A DNA stretch of 64,000 nucleotides from Symmetrospora coprosmae (lineage: Eukaryota > Basidiomycota > Cystobasidiomycetes > Symmetrosporaceae), in assembly GCA_008802785.1 (NCBI GenBank), contig VUYT01000049.1:1-64000 (forward strand), written 5' to 3'. The stretch's first letter is position 1. The number at the start of each line of letters is the position of its first letter. The position numbers and the translations under genes were made by a program. Shown piece after piece: positions 46,671 to 57,636 of this stretch. Under the pieces are notes generated by a model that was not told the origin of the DNA, did not search any database, and worked only from the letters and a program-made list of their open reading frames with translations.

Positions 46671-48666
46671 TCAACTACACAGCGCCATGTACTCGTCAAA
46701 CATGCTCTCCTCCAGCATAAGGCCGTCGCCGCTGCCGTTTCCATTTCCGTAGTCCATGCCATTGCCAAAGAGGTACTCGTCCTCATCGTCAAAGAGCCCG
46801 CCGTTCCGCTCCTCCGTCGACGGCTCCTGGTCCGTCGCCTGCTCAGCGTAGCCCTGGTTCGTCACCTCGGCCAGCTGCTGCCCGTTCTGCTGTTTCGCAT
46901 CCTGCTGCTGCTTCTGATCGAGGACCGTCCGCTGCGCCGCCTCTTCCGCCTCGCGCTCCCGCTTGATGCGCTCCTCCTCCTCAGCTCGCAATGCCGCCTC
47001 CTGCTCTCGAGCGGCTTTGCGCATATTGAAAGCCTGCATAGCGCCCTCCGTCATGTCTGCAATGCTCATGACGTGCGGGAGGGGCGCAAGGAGATTTGGC
47101 GCCTTTACAGCGCTTGCACCGGGCCCTCCGGCGGTTGCAGCTGCGGCCTCACTCGACTTGGTGCGCAAGTCTGCAACTTCGGCCTCGGCGATAGCAATCT
47201 GCGCCTTCAGGTCGGCGACCGATGGCAGAGCTGGCGCTTTCCAGGATGTGAGGACGTCATCGACCGTGAGCTGCAATGGCACACATGGTCAGCCATGCAG
47301 CCGGCAGCCAGAACGCTCGACCAGACTCACTGCGTCAAATATAGGCGCTATCAACGCATGATTCTTCTCGTACCGCAGACCAGCCCACGACCGCTCTGAC
47401 AGGTACTCGTACGGGTCGCTGAATGGCGCCGGAAAGGTCACGGTAGACGAAAGCAGCCTCATGCGCGCCAGCTGCTGAGCCTGCGCCGCTTGTGCAGCTT
47501 GAGCTTGAGCAGCTTGCGCCGCTGCCTGCTGCTTCTGTTGCTGCTGCTGCATCCGCTGCTGTTGCTCCAGCTGTTGCGCTGGCGGCATGGCCTGACCGTG
47601 TCCAGCGGGTGTGGCAGATCTCCGACCCGCTGCCGCAGGACTAGGTAGGAGTTGGGGCTGGGCATATGTCTGCGGTGGTGTCGCTTGAGGTTGCTGTTGC
47701 TGGAATGGCGGACGCATGCCGGGAGCAGGCACCCCACTCCGGGGTCGATTCTGAGCTTGCATCCCTGGTTGTGGCGGCGGGGACTGCATATGTGACTGCT
47801 GCCGCTGCTGGAGCTGCTGCACCTGAGCGTGCGTCATCGGTTGCTGACCCGGCTGCTGAGGAGGCGACTGCTGTGGCTGCTGCTGCTGCTGAGGCTGTCC
47901 ATTTGGCGGCCCTGGTCTTCGCAGAGGGTACACGAACGGCTCCGCCACGGTCGGCAGCGGGTACCGCCGGATGACTTCTCGCTCCCATCCGGGCGGCGCA
48001 CGCGTCTGCATCCGGTCATCTCTGCCCCAGTACACGAACCACAGGTTCGGGTTGCCTATCTGGTTCTGTCCGCCCGACGAAATGCGAAAGCGCATCCTGA
48101 AGCGCGCGATGTTGAGCTCGGGCGTGTCGAGGGGGAGCGGGACCGACGTGCTCGAGGGCGGGTAGATGCCCTGAGTGACGACGTACGTCTCGAGCTCGAG
48201 CGGCTGCCCTGTAGGGCTTGCAGGGTTGTTGATGGTCTGCGTGGTCAGGTTGCGCGACTCGGTCGACTGCGCGTAGCGGATTCCGTCGGTCGGCCAGGGC
48301 CGCGCAGGGTCATTGTAGATGAGCGAGACGGTTCCAGCTGTGTGCCATCCGTCCAATCGCGATGCAGCAGAGCAGTGAGTACGTCGTGGCGAGCGGAGAC
48401 GTCGTTCAAGGGATTCGTCAAGGAGGTATCCAGTCCATGATGGTACGGCGTCAGCTCCATGCAAGACAGCAGGAGCAGCATCGCCCACGACACAACTGAG
48501 AGAGAGCGCGCCCACCTCTTGGCTTGTCGATGAAGCACCAGCTGAATGCCGTGTCCGTCATGCCGTGCGCCATCCGGAGCAGCGTGTCAATGACCACGGG
48601 CGCAGTCGGCGGCGTCGGCGCCTCTGCCAGGTTGACATTGGCCCGCAGCACAATCTCTGGGTTCAT
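46671..48666 (-). CDS. SWI/SNF and RSC complex subunit Ssr4-like
   Basis: Three exons (48666-48516, 48337-47331, 47270-46671) give 585 residues. The N-terminal domain reads MNPEIVLRANVNLAEAPTPP, HGMTDTAFSWCFIDKP, then after the splice SLIYNDPARPWPTDGIRYAQ and a beta-rich part with FRMRFRISSGGQNQIGNPNL and WFVYWGRDDR. This matches the fungal Ssr4 N-terminal domain as I know it. A long Gln/Pro/Ala-rich middle (residues ~200-370) follows, then DPYEYLSERSWAGLRYEKNH, a charged helical region (AAREQEAALRAEEEERIKRE), and an acidic end FDDEDEYLFGNG. Ssr4 is shared by SWI/SNF and RSC in fission yeast. The gene lies head-to-tail with another remodeller subunit. Confidence 0.82.
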
Positions 48667-49289
48667 TGTGGCCTGCGCAATTCCCCTCGCAGCCGGCGAG
48701 CTGAGCCTGCAGGGTTGACGGTGACGAGGGTGGATCGTGACGAGCGAGTGAGCCAGCAGCGGCAGCACGAAGGAAGATAGGGGCAGCTGCACTCGAGGTG
48801 AACTGCCGGAGAACAAGCAGAAAGATAGACCGCTAGAAGGCATGTGCAGAGCCACACAGAACGGTCACTAATCATTGCATGCTTACGCCCTGTATTTACG
48901 GGCTCTACGCCGAGCGGCTGCTACAACAACATGGGCAGAGGCCTGCTGACATTCCCGCACAGGGCGGAACGATACGCTAATCGATGAGCTCAGTCGTTGC
49001 CGACCTTCTGCTGGCAAGACACAGAGTCAGAATTGCGATTCTTGTCAGCCAAGCGCGATTAAGCCGGGAGGTTAAAGCGGGAATTGAAATAGAATGCACG
49101 CGAGGCGGGTAACCTCAGAAAGATCAATTGGAGTTGTGTATAGAAGGTATGCTTCAGCGTCTCGCTTGGAGACTCAGGAGCGTATCCCTAGTTTTCTCAT
49201 CGCCGGAAACCCGTCTCGCGTGCATGGTGGAGGAGTAGCGTGATGAGTAGCTCGTCGTAGACTCACCAGCTCGTTAGGGTCCCACCAGC
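48667..49289. other. intergenic stretch
   Basis: The promoter of Ssr4 and the 3' flank of the INO80B-like gene, 623 bp. No further gene or repeat seen. Confidence 0.4.
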
Positions 49290-50999
49290 TCATGCGACCG
49301 CGACAGCTGCACCTCCAGGCCGCTTGAGCATCCTCGTGGGTGGCGGAGGCCGCGGCGGAGGATAGACGACCTGCTTCACTGGCGTATCCTCCTTCATCAG
49401 GACCTCCTGAACCTTGGGCAGATTCGGCGGCCAGGTGAATCTCTCCTCGAGTGAGGTTGGCACCGCCCAGATCTCCTTGTATTCGCCATTGCGGATGCTC
49501 GAGACCCAGCGGTAGCTCGTCGGGATCCTCGGCGCACGCTGCTGAAGGAGCTCCCGCATCTGCTCGGGCGGGATGACCTGACCGTTTTCGTCGACCCCAC
49601 CCTGTTTTGGCAAGACCATCGGCGAGTCTTCGACGGGCCTCTCGACTTTCGTCTGCGCTGCAAGTCTCGACGTGCTGGCTGCAGCTCGCCGCCCACCGAC
49701 CGGCTTCTTGAGCAAGCGCTCGATCGTCTCGGCCTTTTCCTCCTCGAGCTTTTTATTGAGCAGATGCTTTCGCCGTCGAGATGTCTCGACTTTGCGCATG
49801 GCTACCTCGTCGGCCGTCAGGATCTTCTTCTTGGATGGCGCTATCGTTGGCAGAGGGAAGGTCAGCAAGGTAGGCAGCAGAAGGAGAAGAGGGCGACGTA
49901 CCATCTGGCAAGGCAAGCAGCTCTGGTTCTGCACCAATATGCGCAGCACGTTGCCGTGCAGTCATGTTGGTCATCGAGACATTTGAGCCTTCCGACTTGT
50001 CGGACAGGAAGTCGTCCTCGTCGTCGTATTCCGCCCCGAGGCCTTGGTCGTCGGAACCCAGCTCGTCTTCATCCTCATCGTAGTCGTTGAGCGTCTCGTC
50101 AAACTCTGTCGGGTGATGAGACAGCTGTCAGTGTTCCACCTTGCACAGCTCCTGCACTCTGTACAGCTCCTGCACTCTGACAGCTACCCACCCTCCATTT
50201 CTGTATGTTTCCGCTTGCCTTTGCCAGCAGGAGCAGCGGCAGCCTGCTTGCCCTTCTTCGCGCCGCCCTTCGCGCTCGCAGACTTTCCTTTTGCCTTGCT
50301 GCCGCCAGTCTTTAGCGAGACGATGGTAGGATTGGGTAGGGGTGCTGGATATGATGCCTGACCAGAGCCACCAAATTTTAGCTTTATCTTGGTCGTCCCG
50401 GCAGAGGCAGCTGCAGCGGGTGCCTCTGTCTGCATCGAGTAGTCGTCGCTGTCGTCGAGCTCGTCCTCCTCATCGCCCTCTGCATCCTCGTCATCGTCAT
50501 CGTCATCCTCTTCGTCGTCCTCATCGCCTTCGGCGTCCTCTTCAGCATATTGCACGCCTCCTACGTGTCCCTGACTGTACTGCTGATTGGTCGCATACCC
50601 CGGCTCGTCGTATGCCTGGTCGCTCGCCATGGCACTGTCGACGTCCATGCTCGCGTTCGCCTTGATGGCTGCCTGTCGCTTGCCCCGGGTTGCTGACGGT
50701 GCAGGCGAGGCGACCGCAGCAGGAGCCGCTGGGGTGTGTGCCTTACCTGCGCTATTGCCGCCTGGATTGACCCGTATCCGCGTGCTGGGCGTACGTGAGG
50801 ATGGGCCGGGCGACGCCGATGCAGCCGAGGTTGAAGCGACAGCGTTGACAGCAGCAGATTTGGCAGGGACCGCTCGAGCTTTCGCTTTGGATGGTGCCTT
50901 CGCCTTTGCAGCAGCCTTGCCTCCCTGGTCGCTGTCATCGCTGCCCAGCTCATCGTGGTAGTCGTCCTCGTCGTCCGATTCGACGATTCGGGGTGCCAT
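49290..50999 (-). CDS. INO80 chromatin-remodelling subunit B (Ies2/PAPA-1 domain)
   Basis: Three exons (50999-50192, 50105-49902, 49840-49290) give 520 residues. The N-terminal half is acidic and low in complexity, with an Asp/Glu block near residues 150-190, and basic patches (GGSKAKGKSASAKGGAKKGK). An acidic DETLNDYDEDEDELGSDD follows. The conserved PAPA-1-like helix lies near residue 360: VETSRRRKHLLNKKLEEEKA then ETIERLLKK. The C-terminus has PTSYRWVSSIRNGEYKEIWA and a proline-rich tail. Ies2/INO80B stimulates the ATPase of the INO80 remodeller in the nucleus. The acceptor phases join the blocks cleanly. The first intron contains a short direct repeat. Confidence 0.8.
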
Positions 51000-51285
51000 G
51001 GCGGCGCGAGGTTGGAGAGGGATGGAGGAGCTATGGGATTGGGAAACGTGCAGACGCTATTGCGCTGGATGTGTTGACGTGCTATGGTTCACAATCCATT
51101 GATGTACAGGACAGAAAGAGTTGCGATAGACGACGAGAGAGATGGTTGGTGGGAGCAGAACGAGCGAAGCTCCGAACCGGCCCAGGTTTCGCTAAGACCA
51201 GCCAACCGCAGGGCCGCCGCATCCCCCATCGCTGCTCTCGCATATATACAATCCTCCACGCAACCTGAGCGCAAGACTGGAATCT

Positions 51286-53385
51286 ATGTCTCGACGAATG
51301 CCTGCGTCTGCCGGGATGCTGCTCGGACGATCCACAAAGATGCGAGCTCGGCCCAATGCGGCCGTCCCCATCATCCCTCCATCGCGTCATGCGCGCTTCT
51401 CCCGGAGCTGCATCCAATATCGGACCTTTGCGCTCTCCTCCAGCGCGTTGGCCGCGTCCTCAACTGCCGCTCCATCCAGTTCGAACATCGCCAAGATCCA
51501 GGGCAAGTCGCCGCCGTGCCATATATACACGCGTATGGGCCGCTTATGCAGGGTCACCACGCTCTGATTCCAGTCGTTCCCTTCTCCATCCTCCCTCGGA
51601 TGGCCTTGCCTCGGGCACGGATGCTCATGGAGATGTCCTTGCTCGCTCTGCGCCGGCGCCCTCTCAGTGCGATGTGGAATGTGGGTCGCCGCTCGATTGT
51701 TGCAAAAGGAGCAGCAGATGTTGATGTTGTATAGGCCGTCGTCAGCTTCTCCTCCGGTGGCTCGGACTCAATAACGACATCCCCGACATCGAGATAATCC
51801 GGTGGAAGGTAGGCACAAGCGGGCATATCCCACGAGACGCATCCCGCTAACGTGCCCTGTGCGCAGCCGATATACCTACCGTGCTGGCAAATGGACTTCT
51901 CGCTTACGATACAAGCGCGGTTGGAAGGGGATGACCACAGCCTGGTCCTGACAGCCGTTGACATCCCCTTCTGTGGAGCGGGCCCGGAGGTTGCGCCCCT
52001 CGGCACCTCTGGACATGGCTTCTGGCCCATGTCATTGATATCTGCCGAGCTACAAGACTACGATCCTACTAAGCATTCGGACATCTTCCAGTCCTGCGAT
52101 GTGCCAGAAGGCGAACCTGTTCCATCCGCGCAACCGATGGCTTTCACGCTGGGTCCCCAAGATGTGCTCGGACACGTCAACAGGGTCCTTGCAAACGTCA
52201 GGAACGATGAGGTTCGCTTTCCAGGAGGTAACAAGACGACTCTCTTTGCCGCCTACCCATACTATGCTCCCATGTATCTCATCGAGGGCCGTGACAAGAA
52301 GGTGGAGGCCGGTAGCAGTGTGAGTGACCGGTCTTCGCCTCAAGGCGATGCCTTCGCTCATCGCCGCAATTCCTATCCAGATCACGGCGCTATATTCTGG
52401 CCGCGCGGACGTGAGTATGAGCAGCTTTGGGTGACACGGCGTAAAGCGGCGCGGACTGTCGGCTAAGGTCCGTTCTTCTCGCAGCCATCCTCCTTTGGAC
52501 ACGCCAAAGGATTCGGCCTATGGCAGCCAGAAGAGGGCGTGTGGGCCCCGAGTGGCGGGCATCCGCTCACCGTCGAGATCATGGCCTTTCAGAAGCCCAA
52601 GATCGTCCCCAGCTTCCCGGGTCGTAGCGATGCGGCGGCCAGCGACACGTCTAGCGAAGGTAGCGACAAGCCTTTCATCAGCAATCCCTTCGAGGCCGCG
52701 CGGCAAGCTGCTAACTCTGGATCCTACGATGGGGCACCTTCTCCTTCAGACTCGTCCGAGGGCATGGGCGGGACGCTCGGGGCACTAAAATTCCGCGCGC
52801 TCGTCGCTGTCGCCGGAGAGCTGGTCAAGGATGCCATGCCCAAGGCCCTGGAGACTGCTCTTTTGCCCGAGAACTCTGCCATTCTCGGATTGAATGCCGC
52901 ATCGAATCACGAGGCCGTTGCGCGGAAAGTGGCCACGATACCCAACGCCGTTGCCTTCACCGAGACGGGCGAGCGGAATCGGAGATATATCAAGGCCATG
53001 AACGATATCAGAAGCGCTACTGAACAGTTGAATGTGGGTCGAGAGTAGTAGACGAGCTCCAACCTCAAACTGATCCGCTTTGTCGCATTGCAGGCCGCCA
53101 AAGCGATCCCGAGCATGAAGGAAGGTGTCAAGGTGGCGCTTGTGCCGTATGGTAGATCAAGGGTAGGCGCTCTCTGCCGAAAGCGCTCTTTCGGCCTCGC
53201 TGACCGAGAACGCCCTGCCTCATCAACGCTAGATTCCTATGAAACGCCTCGACGCGAAGGGCCTGGCCGAGTACAAGGCTGAGGCCGTAGCCGAGGCGAG
53301 CAAGAGCCTCTCGGCGGCTCAGCAGGAAGCGGAAGAGTCTTACCCGGAGTGGGCGAGGCAAAGCAACCCGCATGCCAAGTTCTGA
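51286..53385 (+). CDS. probable mitochondrial protein of unknown function
   Basis: Well-supported exons: one ending at 51680 (block HHALIPVVPFSILPRMALPR), then 51746-51808, 51867-52319, 52485-53033, 53094-53162 and 53233-53385, all phase 0. The first 45 codons from the ATG at 51286 (MSRRMPASAGMLLGRSTKM) are Arg/Ser-rich without acids, a likely mitochondrial presequence. They are in a different frame from the 51680 exon, and I could not find the connecting intron; a GC-AG intron is possible. Recognisable stretches are LLLRWLGLNNDIPDIEIIRW, YLPCWQMDFSLTIQARLEG, SFGHAKGFGLWQPEEGVWAP and a Glu/Ala-rich tail ending NPHAKF. I do not recognise the family. A TATATA sequence lies about 43 bp upstream of the ATG. 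Confidence 0.65.
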
Positions 53386-53926
53386 CCGTTGCACGACGGC
53401 GACAAACGGGGATTTCGGAGTCGAGGAGCCGCGCGGGCTGGTCTCATGGTCGCTCGGACTGGCAGGCGGAGGAGGCATCAGCGCAGCGGAAATTTGGCCA
53501 GCCGCTGTATCACGTAGAGCAGATGTCACGTATGTGCCAGCATTACGTGATTGCCCAGAACTCGTCCAGGAGACGAAGTGTCGCAAAATCGCCTCGCTTG
53601 TTTCTCCTTGACTCTGCTCCTCCCACTAGCCATCTTGACAGCCTGAGAGAGTGTGGCCTGACCTCTCGGCCAAGCATTCTAGCTGTCGCGTTCTAGCTAC
53701 AATGAGCCTACGAAAGCACGATCCGCAAGAGAGGCGACGTCTTTCAACGTGCCGTCCCATGCGAAACACTGAGGGGGTTCCACGCTCGGGACAGACCAGC
53801 TGCCCCACCCCGCGTGGAAAGGGTCTACCTATGTGCGAGAAGGAGAAAGTAGCTTGCGAGAGACGGGAGACGGGAGACGGGAGACGGAAAACGAGAGCGG
53901 AGAAGAGAGAGGAGAGGACGAGGAGG
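53386..53926. other. tail-to-tail spacer
   Basis: 541 bp between the ends of the mitochondrial protein gene (plus) and the Fanzor-like gene (minus). It holds a short tandem repeat at 53861. If the Fanzor reading is right, a guide RNA overlapping the 3' end of that gene would be expected here, but none can be recognised by eye. Confidence 0.4.
53861..53887 (+). repeat. 7-bp tandem repeat
   Basis: Four or so copies of gggagac just beyond the stop codon of the Fanzor-like gene. Confidence 0.75.
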
Positions 53927-56900
53927 TCAAGTGCGGACGAACGTGTGAGGCTGGTTGGGGTCAGGAGCGACGTAGCCCGCCCAGGTACCCGCAGGGATGG
54001 TCACGAACGGCTGTTCGGCAGGACCGACATTGAACGGCGGCCGCCGACCATCGGTCTCGATGTAGTGTCCGAGGATGTAGCAGTGGAGACCGCCGCTGTT
54101 GGCATCTCGGTTGAAGACGACTTGAAGCTGTCCAGGAGGGTTGTTGGCGTTCGGTGCCGCACGCAAGGACGCGTCGAGAGCGTGTGCTTGTCCGAGCGTT
54201 GCTGGGTGTGGGCAAAGAGCATGCGTGCAGCCCTGCACCCTATGTGTCGGTCTCCCTGAAATGGTGTGCAGTGTCAGCCACGGCGACGACGGTCGGAGAG
54301 AGAGCAGACGCGCGCACATTCTGGAACGCCATGAGCGCTAACGAGACCAGCTAGCGTGCCATCAGCTCGCTGACAGTGACGTTGCAGACCATGATGGCCA
54401 TTGTTGCGACGCCGTCGCTTGACAGTCCTGTTCGGAGGAGAGTCACCTCAGTTAGAGCATTGCATTGCAAAGCCTCGCTCGCATAGACATACTTGTGCGC
54501 TGCGTTCTGGCACTTGAAGACCACGCGCTCTAGCGTCTGCACGCGATGGACATGCTGGTTTGCCTGAGGCTGCACTGCGCCATTCTGCCAGATATCGCCC
54601 TGGAAAGAGCAAGCTGCGATAGTAGACGTGCCGCGCTCGCGTACGAGAACGACAGTGTGCCCGAGAATAGCCAAGAGGCGAGCCAAGGACTGTAGCACGT
54701 ATCGTCAGTTATTTTGCCATAGAAGTCAACAAGCCTAGATCGAGCAACCTACAAGCTGTGCCGCTGCCGCGTGTCCGCCTGCCCAAGTGTTGCCCTGTCC
54801 GAAGCCGAATGCCACAAGTGCTTTGAGTAGGTGGACAGGGCGGTTGAAGCGGATGCGGAGAGCATCTCGGATTGAGCCAAGAGCGCGCTCTCGACGTGGA
54901 TGTTTGAGGTGGAGAGGGCGACCGGAAGCATGGAACTCGGCGTGCGTAATGTCGCCCACGACGTATCGAGCCAGGCGAGTCTCCTGGGAGGCGCGAGTGA
55001 CCTCGACTGTTCGGCGCCGTCGCGTGGCCCTGACACGGCGTTTGTAGAATGCTCGCAATTTGCCGTACACAAGCGCTTTCTGCGCTGTGTAGACCGCGTT
55101 CTGCGGCGGTAAGATTGATAAGCCTGTCAGTAGCTTCCCTATGATGAGGAAAAGATAGGCAAACTCACCAAGCGAATGTCGCAGCCTTCTCTCGCGATCT
55201 GCAAGCCGCGCAAGTGATCTATCATGGTGTTTACCGAATCGCGATTGAGCAGAACTGCACGAGCTGCATCAGATGCACGGGCATCTCTCTCGTTGCGATT
55301 TGACCAAGCTGTGGCTGTAGCCTCCAGGCTGTGACGTCCTCGCTCGAGTCGAACATGCGCTGCCGTGCCTGCTCCGGCTTGATGCGCTTCTGGCAGGTGC
55401 GCGTCGACAGCTGCCACCTGATAGACCTGTCCAGGATCCATGCCAATCAAGCGACGGTTGGGGTTATGAAAGACTGCGGCGGGGAGAAGTGGCGTGCGGG
55501 AAATGGAAGTAAGAGAGCCGGTGCTGTCCCCGCCCGGGTATGTTGTTTCGGGCGGAGGTACATTCTGATGCCGTGCGATCTTGACCAGCTCTTCGACGCG
55601 GGTGATGCGGGACTGCCGAACGTAGGCTGGGACATTCGAAGCCATCTTGACGCGTATCTTGAGGTCCTGACCGTCTGTGATGATGGCGATCGATTCGAGC
55701 TGATTGTCCAAGCCGCCTGTGTACAGGAGGGTCAGCTTCGTTAGACTCGAAAGACTCGAAAAGATGCTGTTGCACTAACATAAGCGTATAGTATCCGGGC
55801 TCGTTACGGTCTGGCCGAACATCCCAGGAAAGAAGCGCGCAAAGGCAGCACGCTGAGCCTCGCCTGTCATCCCACTTGCGGCCGCGTAGCGTAGGGGAGC
55901 GTTGGGGAGGTGAGGCTAACACAAAATGTCAGTGAATTGATATCTTGGGGAATGGAGTACTGAGACAGACTCACCGTCCGATTGATAGCAACGTCGACGT
56001 CGGTGAACTGATACATGCCTCCTCTCGGCCGTCGGAGAGCAGGGAGCAGGGCGCTCGCAAGAATCTTGTAGTCGATGGGAATACGCTCATCTCGATATTC
56101 ATTCTTATCCGGGGTGAGCTTGATGCCCTTGTAGTTGCCAGGCAAGACACCAAGCGCATTGGCAGATAGATGTCGGTGCATTTGACCGGCGTACCGCAAG
56201 AAGAGGAAAAGACGAGTACCGATTCGCCAGTCTCGCGCCATGATGTCATCCCAGCCCTGATTGTGCCCGGCATCGTCGTAAATGTCGCGAGTGGTAGGGT
56301 AATTCACGAGTGGGGCTGCCGGGGGAACGTTGGTGAAGGTAGGAAGATGTGGAAGCAGAGCGGAGTTGAGCAGCTGAATGATGGGCTGAATAACTCGGAG
56401 CCACCGAGCTCTGTGCGCTTGGCTGATTGGCGCGGGAAACATCGGATGCTGTCCGTTGTAGGGCAGCGCGGGTGCATTCAAAGGGTAGTGAGCAAGCTTG
56501 ATGAAGCGGGGATGCAAGAACGCTGCTGTTCGCTCTGCAAGCGTATCAAAATGCGCAGCTCCCTGCCCTTGCGGGAAAAGAACTCTGCGCAGATCGCTCA
56601 AGACGACGCGGATCGCAGCAGGCACGGCCTTCTGAAGGTGTGTCTTCAAGTTACCGGCTCGCAAGCCTTTCACCTGGTCGACAAACGAACGCCAACTGTA
56701 CGTGGACGTCCGCAGATCGACCATGGTGCTGCCTGGCACTCGAATGCATGCATGCACGTTGGACTGGTAGATCTGCCGTAGACTGCCGCCAGCAAATTGG
56801 GGCGTGAGGAGACAGTCCAGCACTTCGCGCTGGAAGCCGTAGTGCAGCTGGAAGGGATTGATGGGATCTGGATGTGCGGGACGTGTCGTAGCGGGAAATG

Positions 56901-57246
56901 CGGGGATGATGTGTGGGATGGCCAGTGGGACAGGTCCGAGAAGGATGGGAGGAACGCTGAAATGGTCATAGGAAGGAAACGGGAAGAGGGCGGTAGGCTG
57001 ACGGGTAACAACTGCGCCGAGCGGGACAGTGAGGTATCCGTACTGAGCGAGCTGGTTGTCGAGGATGTTTGCGAGGAAATCGTGCTGAAGAACAGTGAAC
57101 TCGTAGTGGAGCTGAGTCGCTTCGCCAGCGAAGTGTCCAACTTGCCAGACGAGTCGTGTTTTCTTGCGCGAGCTCCAGAGAGGGGGAAGAGCGGCACGGA
57201 GCTTGACACGCGGGTAGGTACGGATGCCTGGATTACTGGGGGCCAT
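53927..57246 (-). CDS. Fanzor/TnpB-like RuvC nuclease, diverged, with a long N-terminal region
   Basis: Seven exons (57246-55975, 55915-55780, 55716-55169, 55100-54753, 54689-54493, 54427-54318, 54255-53927) give 979 residues, every phase consistent. Residues 1-560 are unlike anything I recognise. From there: PNRRLIGMDPGQVYQVAAVD (RuvC-I, Asp563); a helical basic part (KLRAFYKRRVRATRRRRTVE); LKALVAFGFGQGNTWAGGHA leading to GHTVVLVRERGTSTI, which matches the TnpB/Fanzor V.E..TS segment (RuvC-II, Glu786); a Cys/His stretch with HRVQGCTHALCPH where the zinc ribbon should be; then QLQVVFNRDANSGGL (RuvC-III, Asp921), like the NRD.N motif. The clean CxxC pairs are missing and the last two exons are the least certain. 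It shares a 390 bp promoter region with the coiled-coil gene at 57637. Alternative: a host RuvC/RNase H-fold protein of another family. Confidence 0.6.
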
Positions 57247-57636
57247 GGGCTATCAAGAACGCAGTCAGCAGCATATTAGGATATGGTTAGCAGGAGAGTG
57301 TTACGGACAGGATCTAGCAACCTGGAGAGGAGACGGAAGTACTGACGCGGCAGCGGTGAGGGCGACTGGAATGGGAGGTGTAATGCTATGAGATGGATGC
57401 TTGGAAAGTGAAGGAGAGAGGAGCAGGACGAGCTAACGATCTGTATTTATGCAGGGAGTCAATGAAAAGACGGTCTCCAGAGCGCAAAAGGTCCGTTGTC
57501 AGGCTTTGGATCTCGTTGTCAGCGTCGTCAGGGGCTTTGCGGGAAGGCTCAAGACAAAGGCGGAGATTGACAATGGAAGCAGCATCGACGTTGTTTGCAG
57601 GTGCTCCTTGGCTATACTCCAATACTGCATCACACA
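57247..57636. promoter_or_regulatory. shared divergent promoter region
   Basis: 390 bp between the start codons of the Fanzor-like gene (minus) and the coiled-coil gene (plus). No convincing frame or repeat lies within it, so both genes probably start from a common region. Confidence 0.45.

Noticed and set aside
46281-47399. Plus-strand frame of 372 codons
   Set aside because: Antisense to Ssr4, whose frame carries recognisable conserved blocks and consistent splice phases.
54351-54417. Alternative last exon for the Fanzor-like gene ending near 54351
   Set aside because: It fits the phase and has an Asp followed by hydrophobics, but the longer path through 54427-54318 and 54255-53927 reaches a much better NRDANSG motif. 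Kept as an alternative.
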